Notes under the pieces: generated by a model
Seen by the model: the letters and a program-made list of their open reading frames with translations, nothing else
The model's database searches: none
What the model was told of the DNA's origin: nothing
Shown here: positions 42,314-54,742 of the stretch, in pieces
Layout of the letters: each line of letters begins with the position of its first letter
Numbering within the stretch: the stretch's first letter is position 1
Made by a program: the position numbers and the translations under genes
Source of the DNA: Symbiodinium natans
Lineage: Eukaryota > Sar > Dinophyceae > Suessiales > Symbiodiniaceae
Length of the DNA: 64,000 nt
NCBI GenBank assembly: GCA_905221605.1
Contig: CAJNDS010000213.1
Span: 896,161 to 960,160, forward strand
Direction of reading: 5' to 3'

Positions 42314-42856
42314 GGGGGTCTTGGCCGGAGATCATTGCGCATGTTCTGGTTCCTGCCGCTGGTTGACTAGCACCACCCAAGGCTCAAAAGGGAAGACAGC
42401 TCCGCAGTTTGCTGAGCGGACACACGAAGCGAAGCCTGCCCAAACACGACGTTTTAGCGATGCAAGCCAGCACCTAAGAAGCCCAGAACTGGTGTGTTCA
42501 CGCGGTTCACGGAAAATGTGTATCGCCCGACACTCTACACCAGGTTTGGCCGTGAAAGGGTCAACCGAGGCAGCCTGGGTATGAACACTTCAACTCCACA
42601 TGCACATGGCATTCATGCAAGGGTCATGTCCTGAACGATGTGCCGCGGTGTCAAGGGTGTAAGAATAAAACCCAAACTTTTACTTTTTGCTCACTGGGGT
42701 ATTTGAAACTCCCCTTTGCCCTAAACCGACAAACTCCTCAGCTAAGCCCCACAAACCCTAAACCCCAAACCTAGACCCTAAACCTTTTTCCAGTAACCCT
42801 TAACCCTAAACCCTAAACCCGAAGCCCTGACCATCCTCAACCCTATGAACCTTGAA

Positions 42857-42937
42857 GCCTACACCCGCGAGGTTGTCAAGATGTGCCCACGCCACTACAA
42901 CATTTCTCGTATCTTGCGTGGCTTGGCCTGCAACCCT
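42857..42937 (+). other. Exon-like island
   Basis: Reads AYTREVVKMCPRHYNISRIL then RGLACNP, immediately followed by a long TTTAGGG array. Strong protein-like composition. The preceding bases NPMNLE are also open. Confidence 0.45.
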
Positions 42938-44227
42938 GGGGTTTAGGGTTTAGGGTTTAGGGTTTAGGGTTTAGGGTTTAGGGTTTAGGGTTTAGGGTTT
43001 AGGGTTTAGGGTTTAGGGTTTAGAGTAACCCTGGAGTTTAGGGTTTAGGCTTTCGGCTTTAGGGTTTAGGGGCGATGGCCGAGGGTTTTGGGCTTGTGGC
43101 TTTGAGGCTCAGGGGGGTTGTCACATGTTGAGTTCTACGTCTTTGTGGGGCGGTGTGTAAGTTGGAACACCCTTATTAGACCCTGAGCTTGCCTAAGACC
43201 CTAAACAGTCAACCCTAAATCCAGGCTCCATCGTGCCCGTTTGCCCCGTCACCTCCGACGCGTCTCTGGCTTTGGATTCCATGCTCGTAGCGCATGCGAA
43301 TGGCCGGAGCACACATGCCCGCACGATGATAAACTCCATGTTACCGGTGCGTGCGAATGATGAGGAAAGAAATCAGCATCCGGGCATCGAAGCGCTTCTG
43401 GCAGCTGTCGCTTCGCATCGTTGACGATACGAAGACCAAGTCAAGCCAAAAGAGCTGTTCAGTCAGACGGACTTCCAGCTGCCGGGCTGAAAAGTGCAGA
43501 CGTTCAGCGCGTAAAAACCTCGAGTTTTCAGCGTTCTTTTCAGTACAACGCGAGCAGCACGAGCAGGCACTGATGCTGCCGGGGTCAGAAATACAGGAAA
43601 TTCGCAGAAACATCGAGGTTGTTTGCGTGTTTGGCCTCAAACACATGCTTGACTGGGATGCACTTAGAAACGTGCCGTAGTCCATGTTTACCGGCCCTGC
43701 CGTGCATTCCAACATCGCACCAGACATCTTGCGGGGCAAACGGACATGATTGAGCCTAAAGTCAGGGGTGATGGGGATCCCTATAGATCCCTTCCTTACT
43801 ACGTGCAAATAAGTAGAAAATGCATAATATGCTGTACGAACACCAGCAGAACATACTGTGTAAACACCCTAGAAACTTGGAACTGCAAACTAAACACGGC
43901 CTTTGCCAGGGCTTTTTGAACCCTGAGTAACCCTAAACCCTAAACCCTAAACCCTAAACCAGTAGAGTAGGTGCGGAGTTGCAGATAGTCACAGGCTTGG
44001 GCTTGGGGCTTGGGATCACGGCCTTTGTTGCTCGACGTTACCGCGATTCCAGACAGGCTTTTCTGCCCCAAGGCCTAAACCCTAACCCCTAAACTCTAAA
44101 CCCTAAACCCTGATGCTACAATTCTACTCGAAGAGGGTGAGTCTCGAGATAAAATTGGGGGACTTTTCGGGGGATCTGTAAGTACGGTAGAAGTTTTAAG
44201 GTTTGGGGTTTCGGGTTTAGGGTTTAG

Positions 44228-44286
44228 GACCAGGATACCGCTCGCACAGCACTTGCCGGGAAACTCGGAGAGGAAGGCTTTTTCAC
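44228..44286 (+). other. Exon-like island abutting a TTTAG acceptor
   Basis: Directly after GGGTTTAG, reads DQDTARTALAGKLGEEGFFT and then a stop. The telomere unit itself would provide the AG. Confidence 0.35.
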
Positions 44287-45040
44287 ATGAGGCAGCGACT
44301 TCTTCCGCGAACCTGGCTCGCGGGAACCCTAAACCGTAAACCCTAAGCCCAAAACCATGTCACCGTCCAAGCAGTCTAAGCACAAAGGCACGCACACGGG
44401 CATACACACGGTGGGAAAGGGGGGGGGGGTTCTTTTGACCCGTGCCTTGGCAAGGCGATGTTGCGGGGAGGGCCCTTCCGAACATACCTTGCAGAAGAAG
44501 AAGGCGTCGAGCAACCAGGAGCAGAACAAGAAAAAGGAGAAAGGAGAAGGAGAAGGAGAAAGAGCAGAGAGAGCGAGACAGGGAGGGAGGGAGGGAGGGA
44601 GGGAGCGAGGATAGTGAGAACCTGGCAGTCCCGCGAAGTTGAAATTAGGCGACCCAAAACCGTTCAAAGGGTTCAGAGTCTCGGGTCTCGCGTGGGCCGA
44701 TGCACATCTCAGTTCGGCCAAGGTTACAACGTGACCGTCTTCAATCCGCCGTTGCCTTAAGAAGGGCGGCAAAAACACCTGATCCTGGACCTTACCGGTC
44801 CTTATAGGTACTAAAAAGGGGACATCAAGACTCCCTAAGAAGATTGTCATGGGCTTAGGGTGGTTCCGGGCTCGTGAGGCATCCAAGACATTTATTGCCT
44901 AAGCTTGCCCAGGCCTTAAACCCTAAACCCTAAACCCTAAACCTTAAACCCTAAACCCTAAACCCTAAACCCTAAACCCTAAACTATCTAAACCCCGGCT
45001 AGGTGTGGGATGAGATTAAAACTCAGGGCCCACCTCGTAG

Positions 45041-45115
45041 CTGACCTGGAGAGTGGAATCCCTCATCAAGAAGGACCTCGCAGAGATGCGAATCCCAAAT
45101 CCGAAGTTCCTGCAG
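45041..45115 (+). other. Exon-like island
   Basis: After CACCTCGTAG, reads LTWRVESLIKKDLAEMRIPN then PKFLQ, an amphipathic helical sequence. Followed within 20 bases by a TTTAGGG array. Confidence 0.5.
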
Positions 45116-46358
45116 TCCCTAACCGAGGGTTTAGGGTTTAGGGTTTAGGGTTTAGGGTTTACGGTTTACGGTTTACGGTTTAGGGCTAAGGCTCTTGGGA
45201 GAGTGAGGTCTGTTCGTCGTGACTCCGCATGGAAGTTGCCCGAAACCCTAAATCCTCAACACCCCAAAACCTTAAAGAACCTTGAGCCCGAAACCCTAAA
45301 CCCTAAACCCTCCTTTCAACTCGAGCATTCTCACACGGCCGGGCTTTATGAGTCAGGCTCGGCTCCTACGTTGCAATCTTGCACCCCAAACCATAGGTGT
45401 AGAAACGCGCCCAACATCTACGCGGGCCCAGGCCCTCGACCTATGCCGTCCGCACGTGGCTGAGTGCATCAGGGGGCCGAGTGAGGAGGGGGGGAGAGGG
45501 GGTGTCCTTCACGCCCCATAGACCCTAAACCCTAAACCTTAAGATAGCTGCCCCAATATGGCTGCAGCCTCTTCTTTTGAGTTGTCTAGGCAGAGACAAA
45601 CTATCCTCAGCCTTGAAGCTCAGCACCCTAAACCCTAAACCCTACACCCTGAACCTTAAACCCTAAACCCTAAACCCTAAACCCCCTAAATCTTCAGAGA
45701 GACCTGGGCCAAGGCCAGGGTCAATTCGGCCACTTCGTCCAATTTGACTATGGGCAGCTTCGCCCCCAGGGTTGAACACAATGTTTTAAGTATACACGAA
45801 ACCCTAAACCCTAAACCCTAAACCACAAGTGCATTCATGGCGGGTCAGGGTTCAGGGTTTAGGGTTTAGGGTTCAGGGCTTAGAAAGTCATCTTGTCCTG
45901 GAGTACTTATGACATTACATTGGTTTATGTTAGGGGTAGGGTTTAGGGCTTCGGGCTTCGGGCGCCGGACGTTTCAGAGGTTCAGGGTTTTGCGAGGTTG
46001 AGGTTGGGTTTACCTCTAGGAACTTGAGCAAACCCAGTAGTTCAAGCCCATTCCATGTTTTGCTAAGAGTTTCTAGCTTGCTCAAAACCCTTAGGCAGGG
46101 TCCGGAGGGTGAAGTGAGCTTGTCGCGATGCTTGGCATGTTCTCAAGGGCTTTTTTGGGGGAGTTCAATAGGGCCGTCAGGCTTCCGCTTTGGAGGGGAT
46201 CTATGCGAGCTGCGCCTTAGAAAGTTCCGGGTCCGAAGACCAAGTAGTTGTGAAGTCCAGAAGGGCACGTTGAAGATCGTCCGCAGAGGCTGTAGCCTGA
46301 GATAGCAGACTAAGGAGGGTGAGCTTGTGGGACCCTAAACCCTAAACCCAAAACCCTA

Positions 46359-46457
46359 AACCCTAAACCCCTAAACCCCTAAACCCCTAAACCCCTAAAC
46401 CCCTAAACCCCTAAACCCCTAAACCCCTAAACCCCTAAACCCCTAAACCCCTAAACC
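46359..46457. repeat. Octamer telomere-variant array (CCCCTAAA)n
   Basis: About 12 homogeneous 8-base units, bordered on both sides by normal heptamers. Confidence 0.95.
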
Positions 46458-48361
46458 CTAAACCCTCCAAACCCGCAGGTACCTCCCCCTTGCAGGGTTA
46501 TAGGCTTTCCTATCACAGAACCAGCAGCAGGTACCAAGTTGATTCCTTAAACCAAGCCTCGAAGCCTTACACCCTAAACCCGAAGCCCTAAACCCTAAAG
46601 TTTTTCCGACCTCAACCCTCAAACCCCCCAACCCTCCCCCCTCCCCCCCCCCCATCGGCCGCCCCTGCCCCTGAAGCCTGATTGGCGATGCGAGGTGCAC
46701 GGTCCCCGACTGCAAGGAGAATTGGTGGGACAAGTATGGCCTCTCGGCTTGTAGGGCTTATCGACTAGGTAGGCCTTTGGGACATTCTGTTTTGCCCTTA
46801 TTGGGTTTAAGAGGATCAGATTCAGGAACATTTTTCATAGGGTTTTAAGAGCAATCCTAGTAGAGCTTTATATGTTTTCACGGCTTATTGGGCTTTCTAG
46901 GACCCAGGGCTTTTAAGGGCCTGTAGGGTCTAGAGGGGTGCGGGGTAGCACATGTAAGCCGGGACGGTAGCAGTTGCAGTCGGGCCCGTTTCTACAGTGG
47001 CTTCCGGCTTAGGATGTAGGGTTGCTGGTCTCGGATAGAGGTGGAAGTTTAGGGTTTAGGGTTTTAGGGTTTTAGGGTTTAGGGTTTAGGGTTTAGAGTT
47101 TAGGCTTTAGGGTTTAGGGTTTAGGGTCTCAGCTTCGGGTGTGACATTGACCTTAAACCCTAGTCCAACCCAGCCCTCGCAAGGCTACATGGTCGGATGC
47201 CAGCAGCAGTCGGGGTCCCGGGCCGTTTGCGCCTGAACCCGAAGTTCGGTTTATGCAAAGGTTCTGTTTAGGGTTTAGGGTTTAGGGTTTAGGGTTTAGG
47301 GTTTAGGGTTTAGGGTTTAGGGTTTAGGGTTTAGGGTTTAGGGTTTAGGGTTTAGGGTTTAGGGTTTAGGGTTGGCTTAAGGGGACTGAACTTCGAAGCC
47401 TCTCAACCTCCCCAGCTAGGACCCAGAGTAGGCCCCGATTGCCTTTTTTTCAGGGTTTAGGTTCCCTTGTTCTAAGCCCCTTCAAACCAAAACGGGCGCC
47501 CTTTTCATTCCTAGGTTACTCTTGGGTCCTGCATAGCCCTATGCCCTAGAGCGCCTCCTTGACTAGAAGCTTTCCGAGTTGGGGCTACACGAATCCGAAA
47601 CTCTCAACCCTCTAAACCCCTGACCCTGAACCCAGACCCTTTATAACATCTGGGGTTATGGATCCTTCAACTTTGCACTGTCTACCCTAACCTCCCCCCC
47701 CCCCCCCCCAGCCCAACAAAATCTGAAACGACCTGCTTGAGGCACGGCCTCCTAAAGCCGGACGTCCACAACTGCCAACATCCGAAAAGCCCTAGTTTAG
47801 GGTTTCGGGTTTCGGGTTAATCCAATCCTCCACCCTTTCAAGAGCAGAAAAGTGGGGTCTGTTCGAGCAGGTCTATTTCTTCGCTGGGCGAAAGGGGGAG
47901 GAGCTAAAGAAACCAAACTCCCACGAGCCCAAGAGAGGATTCTAGCATGCCCTTTATCTAGGACTTAGGGTGCCCCCTTTTAACCACAAAGGGCACCCTT
48001 CTTGTATCTTGGGTCTTGGTAGAACTGCCTCCCCTTAGAACCCCTTTGGGTAGGAACTCTGCTTCCCCCCTAAAACCCCAGACCCGGTCCATCCCGAACC
48101 CTGAACCCTGAACCCTGAACCCTAAACCCCAAACCCCAAACCCCAAACCCTTAAACCCTAAACCCTAAACCCTAAACCCCAAACCCTACACAACAAAAGA
48201 AAAGCCATGCCAAGCCCACATGTGGCCCCGCCGAGGGATCAGACGATGTGGAAGTACAAAGAGTCATACTGGTGCGCCATATAAGTAGGGTTTAGGGTTT
48301 AGGGTTTAGGGTTTAGGGTTTAGGGTTTGGGGTTTAGGGTTTAGGGTTTAGGGTTTAGAGT

Positions 48362-48459
48362 TTCTTATAAGTAGGGTTCTAAGTACCCGAAGACATGAAG
48401 AATACACAGCTATCCTACACACAACCCTACTTGCATGTACCCATGAACCTCCAAGTAGG
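48362..48459. repeat. Palindromic dispersed repeat (MITE-like), copy
   Basis: Left TTATAAGTAGGGTTCTAAGT; right AACCCTACTTGCATGTACCC then ATGAACCTCCAAGTAGG. The right arm is the inverse of the left arm of the 54.5 and 59.8 kb copies. Confidence 0.7.
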
Positions 48460-49020
48460 ATTAAAGCCAACAACGGTCTTTGGCACACTGGTGTCTGTCG
48501 TGAAGTGTGTTCTCCTGGGGGTGTTATGCAAACCCTACGCCCTGATGCTCTGTTCCGGCCGGCTTCTTCCATCACTTAAAACTCATTGAGACTTCCTTTT
48601 GAGGGTTTCGAGTTCAGTTCAGGGCTTATGATTTCACAGCCTACCCTGTATGTAGCCGAAACCCACATCAATCCCCAGGCTCTTTACCCATAAGCTCGCT
48701 TGGACCCCTCAGGTGGTACCCTTGGGTGTGGGGACTGTTTCAAGATCCTTGAGGTAGTATAAGGGCCATATTCGGACTATTCTATATTAAGGGAAACCTT
48801 TAGGGGTGCAACCTTAGGGGCACGAGTCTTAAGCCCTTCAAGTATGTGGCTTGCACAGCCAGGGGGCTAAATACAGAGTTTAGGTTGTAGAGGGTTTGCA
48901 GTTGCGCGAGGCCTGGCGAGATTGAGGACATGTTGAGCAATACCGTAAACTACACCCTGAACCATGATCCCAAGCCGAACCCCAAACCCCATTTCGTGGG
49001 GCAAATATCGTTCTGCTCAG

Positions 49021-49071
49021 GAGAAGCGTTCGGATTGGATGTCAAGACTGTTTCGTCGAGAGTTAGCCGAG
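49021..49071 (+). other. Exon-like island with clean splice borders
   Basis: Between TTCTGCTCAG and GTACATTG: exactly 17 codons reading EKRSDWMSRLFRRELAE, phase 0 on both sides. One of the clearest candidates. Confidence 0.5.
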
Positions 49072-49275
49072 GTACATTGCCGGCCATAAGCCCAAAACCT
49101 AGACCCTAAACCCTTAACCCGTAACCCTAAACCCTAAACCCTAAACCCTAAACCCTAAACCCTAAACCCTAAACCCTAAACCTCCAAAGTTCTGCACCGT
49201 AGCCCGAAAAGCCAAGCTTGAAACCAGCCCCAGACCTGCCCTAAGCCCGAAATCTACTTTGAGGGTCTCTGTAGT

Positions 49276-49372
49276 ACTACTTATCAAGAAGCAGGCTTGT
49301 AAGTGCCCCAAAAAAGGTTAGAACCAACATAGAACCCTACTTCGAAGTACCCATGAACCCCCAAAGTAAGGT
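49276..49372. repeat. Palindromic dispersed repeat (MITE-like), copy
   Basis: Left ACTTATCAAGAAGCAGGCTT; right GAACCCTACTTCGAAGTACC then CATGAACCCCCAAAGTA. Confidence 0.6.
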
Positions 49373-49978
49373 TCCCAACCCTCATCCCCAAGCCACTCGT
49401 CAGGTACAGCTTGCCAGGTGCCCACCCCAGCATCTCTCTCTTTCCGGGCCCCAGACAGTGAACCGCGAAGAGCAAAAGGGGCTCACAAAGGCCCAATCGT
49501 TGGGGAGGGGGGCGGGTGGGGGGTGGGGGGGGGGTCGAAGGTCTTAGGGATGTTGACTTACCCCTGCTTCAGCGCTTCCGGTGGTCCTACTGCCGTGAGG
49601 CTATGGCTGCTAGCACTGTGTGCCGTCGCTTATGTGCACTTGACCTGTAACAATGGCCATATGTTTATGGACTTTTGAGATGTTTAGTCGCCCGTGGTAG
49701 CTGCATGGCTTCCTTAAATTGAAGCCCTTAAGGGCCCCTGACTTTCTCGTTTCAATCGCCGGGACAGGGAGGGATGGTTTTTTTGGGGAGGGAGGGGGGG
49801 GGGGGGCTTGTAAAAGTGAGGCTAACATGGAGAGAGAAGGCGGTGGCAAACCCTGAAAGCCCCCCACAATTCCCCGCCCCTCAACTCTAACCCCTGAACC
49901 CTGAACCCGAAACCTGAAACCCGAAACCCTAAACCCTGAACCCTAAACCCTGAACCCAAAGGTCGCTGCCCCTCCCAG

Positions 49979-50040
49979 AAGTGGTCGAACAAGAGCCAGG
50001 AGTGTACCGCAGAGGAGCTTTGGGCAGATGGCTTGAAAAG
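49979..50040 (+). other. Exon-like island
   Basis: After GCCCCTCCCAG, reads KWSNKSQECTAEELWADGLK and ends at AAAAG next to degenerate telomere repeats. Confidence 0.45.
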
Positions 50041-50966
50041 GAGGGTTTGGAGTTTACGGTTTAGAATTTAGGGTTTAGGGTTTGGGGTTTAGAGTTTAGG
50101 GTTTTGGGTCAAAGCCCAAAAAGCCCTTCTTGAGGTTTATGGAGAGGGAAGGAACTAAAACAGAATTTTTCAGGAAGATGAGGGAACACGAAAGTCTTTC
50201 ACTCCAAACTAAGAAACGCGAAATGGAATGCAAAGATCAGTCTGTTGTGATGAAATTTCCAAATCTCGACAAGCACTTTAAAAAGATATAACATCGGTAC
50301 AAACAGGGGCTTCATCACTAGCAAGAACTGCAACCCTGTGCCCTTAACCCTCAACCCAAGAGTACGGAACAGAGAAAGCCTCACGACGCGGAGGGGTTCA
50401 TAAACCCTAGACCTTAGACCCTAAACCCTAAACCCTAACCCTTCTGAATGGTCACAGTTCCCCAGGAGGCCGGTGGCAATTGCTCCGCCCCGAATGGGTG
50501 CCCTTGGAGCAAGATGTTGAAGGCTTTGTGTTTGGGACTTTGTTTTATTCAGGTTTAGGCTTTAGGGTCTAGGGCCTAGGGTTGAGGTTTGGGGTTTGGA
50601 GTTCAGTGTTTGGGGTGTAGATTTAGGGTTCAGGGTTTAGGGGACCCTAGGACCTGACTGAGAGCCCTGAAGCCTCCAAACCCGACCCGAAGCACCCAAC
50701 ACGTCAATCTTCTCTCAAGCCCTTTGAGTAAGAGGGCCCTGAACCCCCCAATTCCTAAAGCTTCGTGCTCAGAATCCCTCAACTCAGGCCTGCCTCCCTT
50801 ACATTTACCACCCCCCGTCATCCTAGAACCCTTCCAGGGGCCGAAAAAGCAAGAGGTCGCAATATTCGGATTTCCGGTTTGGAGAAGATGGATGAGACCA
50901 TTACTCCGATAGCCTCTCAACCCAAAGGTCAAACATAAAGCTCTCCTGAACCCGAATCCTGGTACA

Positions 50967-51028
50967 TGGGAGGGGAGCGATTGTTATCTTTACCTTTTTG
51001 GGGGACGGTTCTTAAGCAAATAGTAGTC
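50967..51028 (+). repeat. Dispersed repeat R2, copy 3
   Basis: Contains GCGATTGTTATCTTTACCTT, TTTGGGGGACGG and TTCTTAAGCAAATAGTAGTC. Confidence 0.6.
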
Positions 51029-51430
51029 CTGAAGACCTCGGCCGAAACTCCCCCCAAAACCCAAGCCGAGGACCTCGACGTGCACTTGGCACGCAGAGGC
51101 TGCCGGAGAGGCAACAACTGAGAGTTGCCTGTGTTTTTCCCTATAAACCCTACACCTGAAATAGGGCGTTAAGCATGCTCGAGTCGGGTGCTAGGGGTGT
51201 GGGGCTTGGGGTTTAGGAGCGAACCCGATGCCTCCCGGCGTTCTACATCTTCAAGCCCTAACCCGCCTAACCCCTTCACAAATCGAAAAGCCCAACCCTG
51301 AAAACACCACGCCACATTGAGCCCGAAAAAATCGAGACCCTAAACCCTAAACCCTAAACCCTAAACCCTAAACCCTAAACCCAAAAGCAACTCAAGAAAC
51401 AACTTAATTCCTGAACACCGCAGCTTGCAG

Positions 51431-51493
51431 GTGTCAGTGGATGAGCTTTCTGGAATCTCGAACATCGCTGCCTTCTGTGCAGGGAGCCTCTGC
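51431..51493 (+). other. Exon-like island with clean splice borders
   Basis: Between CAGCTTGCAG and GTTTGTGG: 21 codons reading VSVDELSGISNIAAFCAGSL plus C. Confidence 0.45.
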
Positions 51494-52312
51494 GTTTGTG
51501 GGTTCTTTAGGGTTTAGGGTTTAGGGGTTGAGGGGTTTAGGGTTTTGGGGTTTTCGGGGTTTTTGGCAGGTTTGGGGGTTGTTGAAGGCAGCCCAACCTA
51601 TTCAAGCTTAGGGCTTCATAGACCCGAGGGTTTGGGGTTTGGGGGCCCAGGGCCGAGGTACTGAAGACTCGGGCCGATTTAGGTTTCAGGGCCCCTGCAA
51701 CAAGGGATTCCAAAACACAGGAAGTGACGAGAGACTGCAGAAAGCTCAGCCTACTGCGCTGAGATCATTTGAAAGGACCTCAAAACCTAAATCCCTAAAC
51801 CCCTGAGCCCTGAAAGCTCCCGAATTCCCCCCTCCGGCGAAGCTCCAAGCCAACCCTTTGCTTTAGGGGTTGCGTCGCGTGCGCGCTCAACTTTAGGGAT
51901 ATAAGGAGGGTAATATCCTATACCCCCATATAACTCTGTGGTGCTTTACTGTAACTTTACATCCTTAGCCTTTTTGGGTTTATTGGGTTTCTTAACAAGG
52001 CAGCTACCCTGCTAAGTGCAGCCAAGAGAAGTACAAACATAAAGAGACAAGGCTAGAGAATGGCTCCTGGGATGAGGGCCCTTTCTAGGGGGGTCTCACT
52101 TCTCTCTTTTCTATCCCATGAACCCTAAACTCCCGCATCACCTTCAACTAAACCCTTATGGGCGAGACATACTTTGTTGGGCTTTTCAGCCGGCCTAAAC
52201 CCTACCCCTAAACCCTAAACCCTAAACCCTAAACCCTAAACCCTAAACCCTAAACCCTAAACCCTAAACCTAAACCCTAAACCCTAAACCCTTAGGCGGG
52301 CTTTGAGATCAG

Positions 52313-52388
52313 AACCTGGCAGCGCAAGCCTGCCCAGGCAGCTGGCAATGTCGAGTATGATGAGAAGACTGACCGCGGGAGAGGCCCT
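52313..52388 (+). other. Exon-like island
   Basis: After TTTGAGATCAG, reads TWQRKPAQAAGNVEYDEKTD then RGRG. Flanked by CCCTAAA arrays. Confidence 0.4.
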
Positions 52389-52566
52389 GGGTTTAGCATC
52401 CCTAAACCCTATATAAACCCCAAACCCTAAACCCTAAACCCTAAACCCTCACTCCCTAAACCTATGGGCTATACCTGGATCCAAGTCAGCCCTAAACCCT
52501 AGGCGGAGGTTGGCTCGTTGAGGCCTTCAAATTGGTGGGGGGGGGGGGGGGTTGCTAGCAAAGATT

Positions 52567-52636
52567 TTCTTCCTTGGAAGGGCAATATAGGGATTGTTAT
52601 CTTTTATGTTGTTGCGGGTTCTTATGCAAATGGTAG
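52567..52636 (+). repeat. Dispersed repeat R2, copy 4
   Basis: TTCTTCCTTGGAAGGGCAAT, then GGGATTGTTATCTTTTATG, then TTCTTATGCAAATGGTAGA. Confidence 0.6.
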
Positions 52637-52881
52637 ACTAGCTTGTAGGATTTGGTGTTCCTGGAGGTCGAGCTTACTGCCCTGAACACTCGAACTGAAA
52701 CCCCAACAGTCCTTGCGCTGAACGTGTGTGGTTGAAGCTTTGACCTACGGCTGCCTGTGTAAACGGGGGGTCTGAGGGCCTATGGATTTCGCGCGGTTGT
52801 ATGGCTTGATACTCCCTTCACTTGCTCACAGCGTGGAGAGTGTGCATGGCAACATAGAACTTGAGGAAACCCTAAACTACC

Positions 52882-52940
52882 CTAAACCCTAAACCCCTAA
52901 ACCCCTAAACCCCTAAACCCCTAAACCCCTAAACCCCTAA
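52882..52940. repeat. Octamer telomere-variant array (CCCCTAAA)n
   Basis: Six to seven 8-base units between normal heptamers. Confidence 0.95.
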
Positions 52941-52960
52941 ACCCTAAACCCTGAATGGAG

Positions 52961-53008
52961 CCAGTGTGCATCCTCAAGAGCAGCAAAGGCTTACCGCTGT
53001 ACTTGGAG
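52961..53008 (+). other. Exon-like island
   Basis: After TGAATGGAG, reads PVCILKSSKGLPLYLE and runs directly into ATTTAGGG repeats. Confidence 0.35.
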
Positions 53009-53043
53009 ATTTAGGGTTTAGGGTTTAGGGTTTAGGGTTTAGG

Positions 53044-53140
53044 GTTCATGGGTACTTTTAAATAGGGTTCTAGGCGGGCAGCTATGGCTACAACTTATAA
53101 CCAAACTGAGTGTACTCAGAACCCTACTTCTAAGTACCCC
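53044..53140. repeat. Palindromic dispersed repeat (MITE-like), copy
   Basis: Left GTTCATGGGTACTTTTAAAT then AGGGTTCTA; right AGAACCCTACTTCTAAGTAC. Inserted between TTTAGGG (left) and CCCTAAA (right) arrays. Confidence 0.7.
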
Positions 53141-53159
53141 TAAACCCTGGACCCTACAC

Positions 53160-53294
53160 CCTAAACCCTAAACCCTAAACCCTAAACCCTAAACCCTAAA
53201 CCCTAAACCCTAAACCCTAAACCCTAAACCCTAAACCCTAAACCCTAAACCCTAAACCCTAAACCCTAAACCCTAAACCCTAAACCCTAAACCC
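53160..53294. repeat. Long CCCTAAA array
   Basis: About 19 perfect heptamers, one of the longest arrays of the window. Confidence 0.95.
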
Positions 53295-53344
53295 GAATGC
53301 GCCTCATGTTTCGGGCTGGGGGCGGGGGGGTCATCAGGTTGCAG

Positions 53345-53390
53345 CTTCTGGGATGACAAGTTCAATGCGACCCGGAACAAGGAGCTGCCG
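53345..53390 (+). other. Exon-like island ending on a GTTTAG donor
   Basis: After AGGTTGCAG, reads FWDDKFNATRNKELP and ends at CCG/GTTTAGGG, so the first telomere unit would supply the 5' splice site. Confidence 0.45.
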
Positions 53391-53819
53391 GTTTAGGGTT
53401 TAGTTAGGGTTTAGGGTTTAGGGTTTAGGGTTTAGGGTTTAGGGTGTAGCACGGGTCAGCTGTACGCAGTTGTGTGAAGACATGCCCACCCCAAGGCCAC
53501 CCAATCACAACTCACTGCGAAACCAAACCGGAGCCAGCCCAAGCCAAGCCAACCATTCATAACTCAAACATCGAACAGTTCAGAGGACGCTTCGGTTGGA
53601 AGATTGAGAGCGCTTGGGACATTTGCGGCCGAAGGAGCCTCACAAGGCAAAGGATGCCCCTTTCAGGTTTTTGCGAAGGGGACGGTCTGGGCCGAAGGGC
53701 CCTCTCATAGAAAAACTCAGGCGTGAATAGGTTGTAGCTTGGTTGCAGCTTGGGGCGGCACTGGTTGTTGCGAAGGGGATGTCTGGGCTTCGAAGTGTCG
53801 GGTGTCCTGGTCTGGCGCG

Positions 53820-54030
53820 CTCCGGGGGAGGCCAGGGGGCCGTCACCAGATAAGCAGCCAGGGAGGCTAGGCCAGGCTAGGCCAGGGAGGCCAGGGAGGC
53901 CAGGGAGGCCAGGCCGGCCAGGAACCAGGGGGCCGTCCGGAGGAGGCGGCCAGGCTGAGGCCAGGGCGGCCAGGTAGGGAGGCCAGGGCGGCCCAGGGCG
54001 GCCAGGGAGGTCAGGGCAGGCCAGGGCCAG
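53820..54030. repeat. GGCCAGGGA minisatellite
   Basis: Irregular tandem units of GGCCAGG(GA/CGG) spanning about 200 bases; G-rich open frames here (Gly/Arg/Pro-rich) are repeat artefacts. Confidence 0.85.
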
Positions 54031-54530
54031 GTCAGGGCAGTTTTAAAGGCAAAGGATGCCCCCCCAGGGTTTTAGGGTTATAATATATCTAATAGGGACT
54101 ATGCCAGGCGACTCTAGCTTGGCGACCCCTCAGGGGTGCGGTTGGCAGGCTCTGCAGCCCAGCAGAGCCTGTTCTGGTCTCGCTGAGCGCTCGACTGCGC
54201 CCGCCTACCCCAATAGAGCTTTGAGGGGGGGCGGGCGGGTTTAGGGTTTAGGGTTTAGGGTTTAGGGTTTAGGGTTTAGGGTTTAGGGTTTAGGGTTTAC
54301 TAGGTTACTTCCTGGGGGGCCTAGTTGAAGGCGGGGAGGAGAACCGTAACAGGGCCACCTCTGAGAAAACGAACCCTAAACCCGCAGCCCTGCCGCCCCA
54401 AAAGCATCTCAGGCTATCCACCGTAAGCCGTAAACCCTAAACCCTAAACCCACTTAGGCCCCTCCTCTCTTCTCACGGCTTAGGCCTTTCCAGGGTCTTA
54501 GCGTTTGGGGACCGAAAGGAGCGACTTTAC

Positions 54531-54650
54531 CTGAAGGCTCATGGGCACTTACAAGTAGGGCTATAAGCACCCGAAATAGGGTTCTACTTCACCATGGTTA
54601 GGTTACACAAAAGCCCACCTCTATGCACCCCCAGGAACCTCCAAGTAGGC
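54531..54650. repeat. Palindromic dispersed repeat (MITE-like), most complete copy
   Basis: Left CTGAAGGCTCATGGGCACTT and ACAAGTAGGGCTATAAGCAC; right ATGCACCCCCAGGAACCTCC then AAGTAGG. The centre includes CACCATGGTTAGGTTACAC. About 120 bases overall. Confidence 0.7.
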
Positions 54651-54742
54651 TTATGGGGACCCTAAACCCTAAACCCTAAACCCTAAACCCTAAACCCTAA
54701 ACCCTAAACCCTAAACCCTAAACCCTAAACCCTGCACCCTCC

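Noticed and set aside
43216-43808. 155-codon minus frame and 109-codon plus frame
   Set aside because: Both strands are open in the same spacer, no domain is recognisable, and neither shows clear splice or start context; left unassigned.
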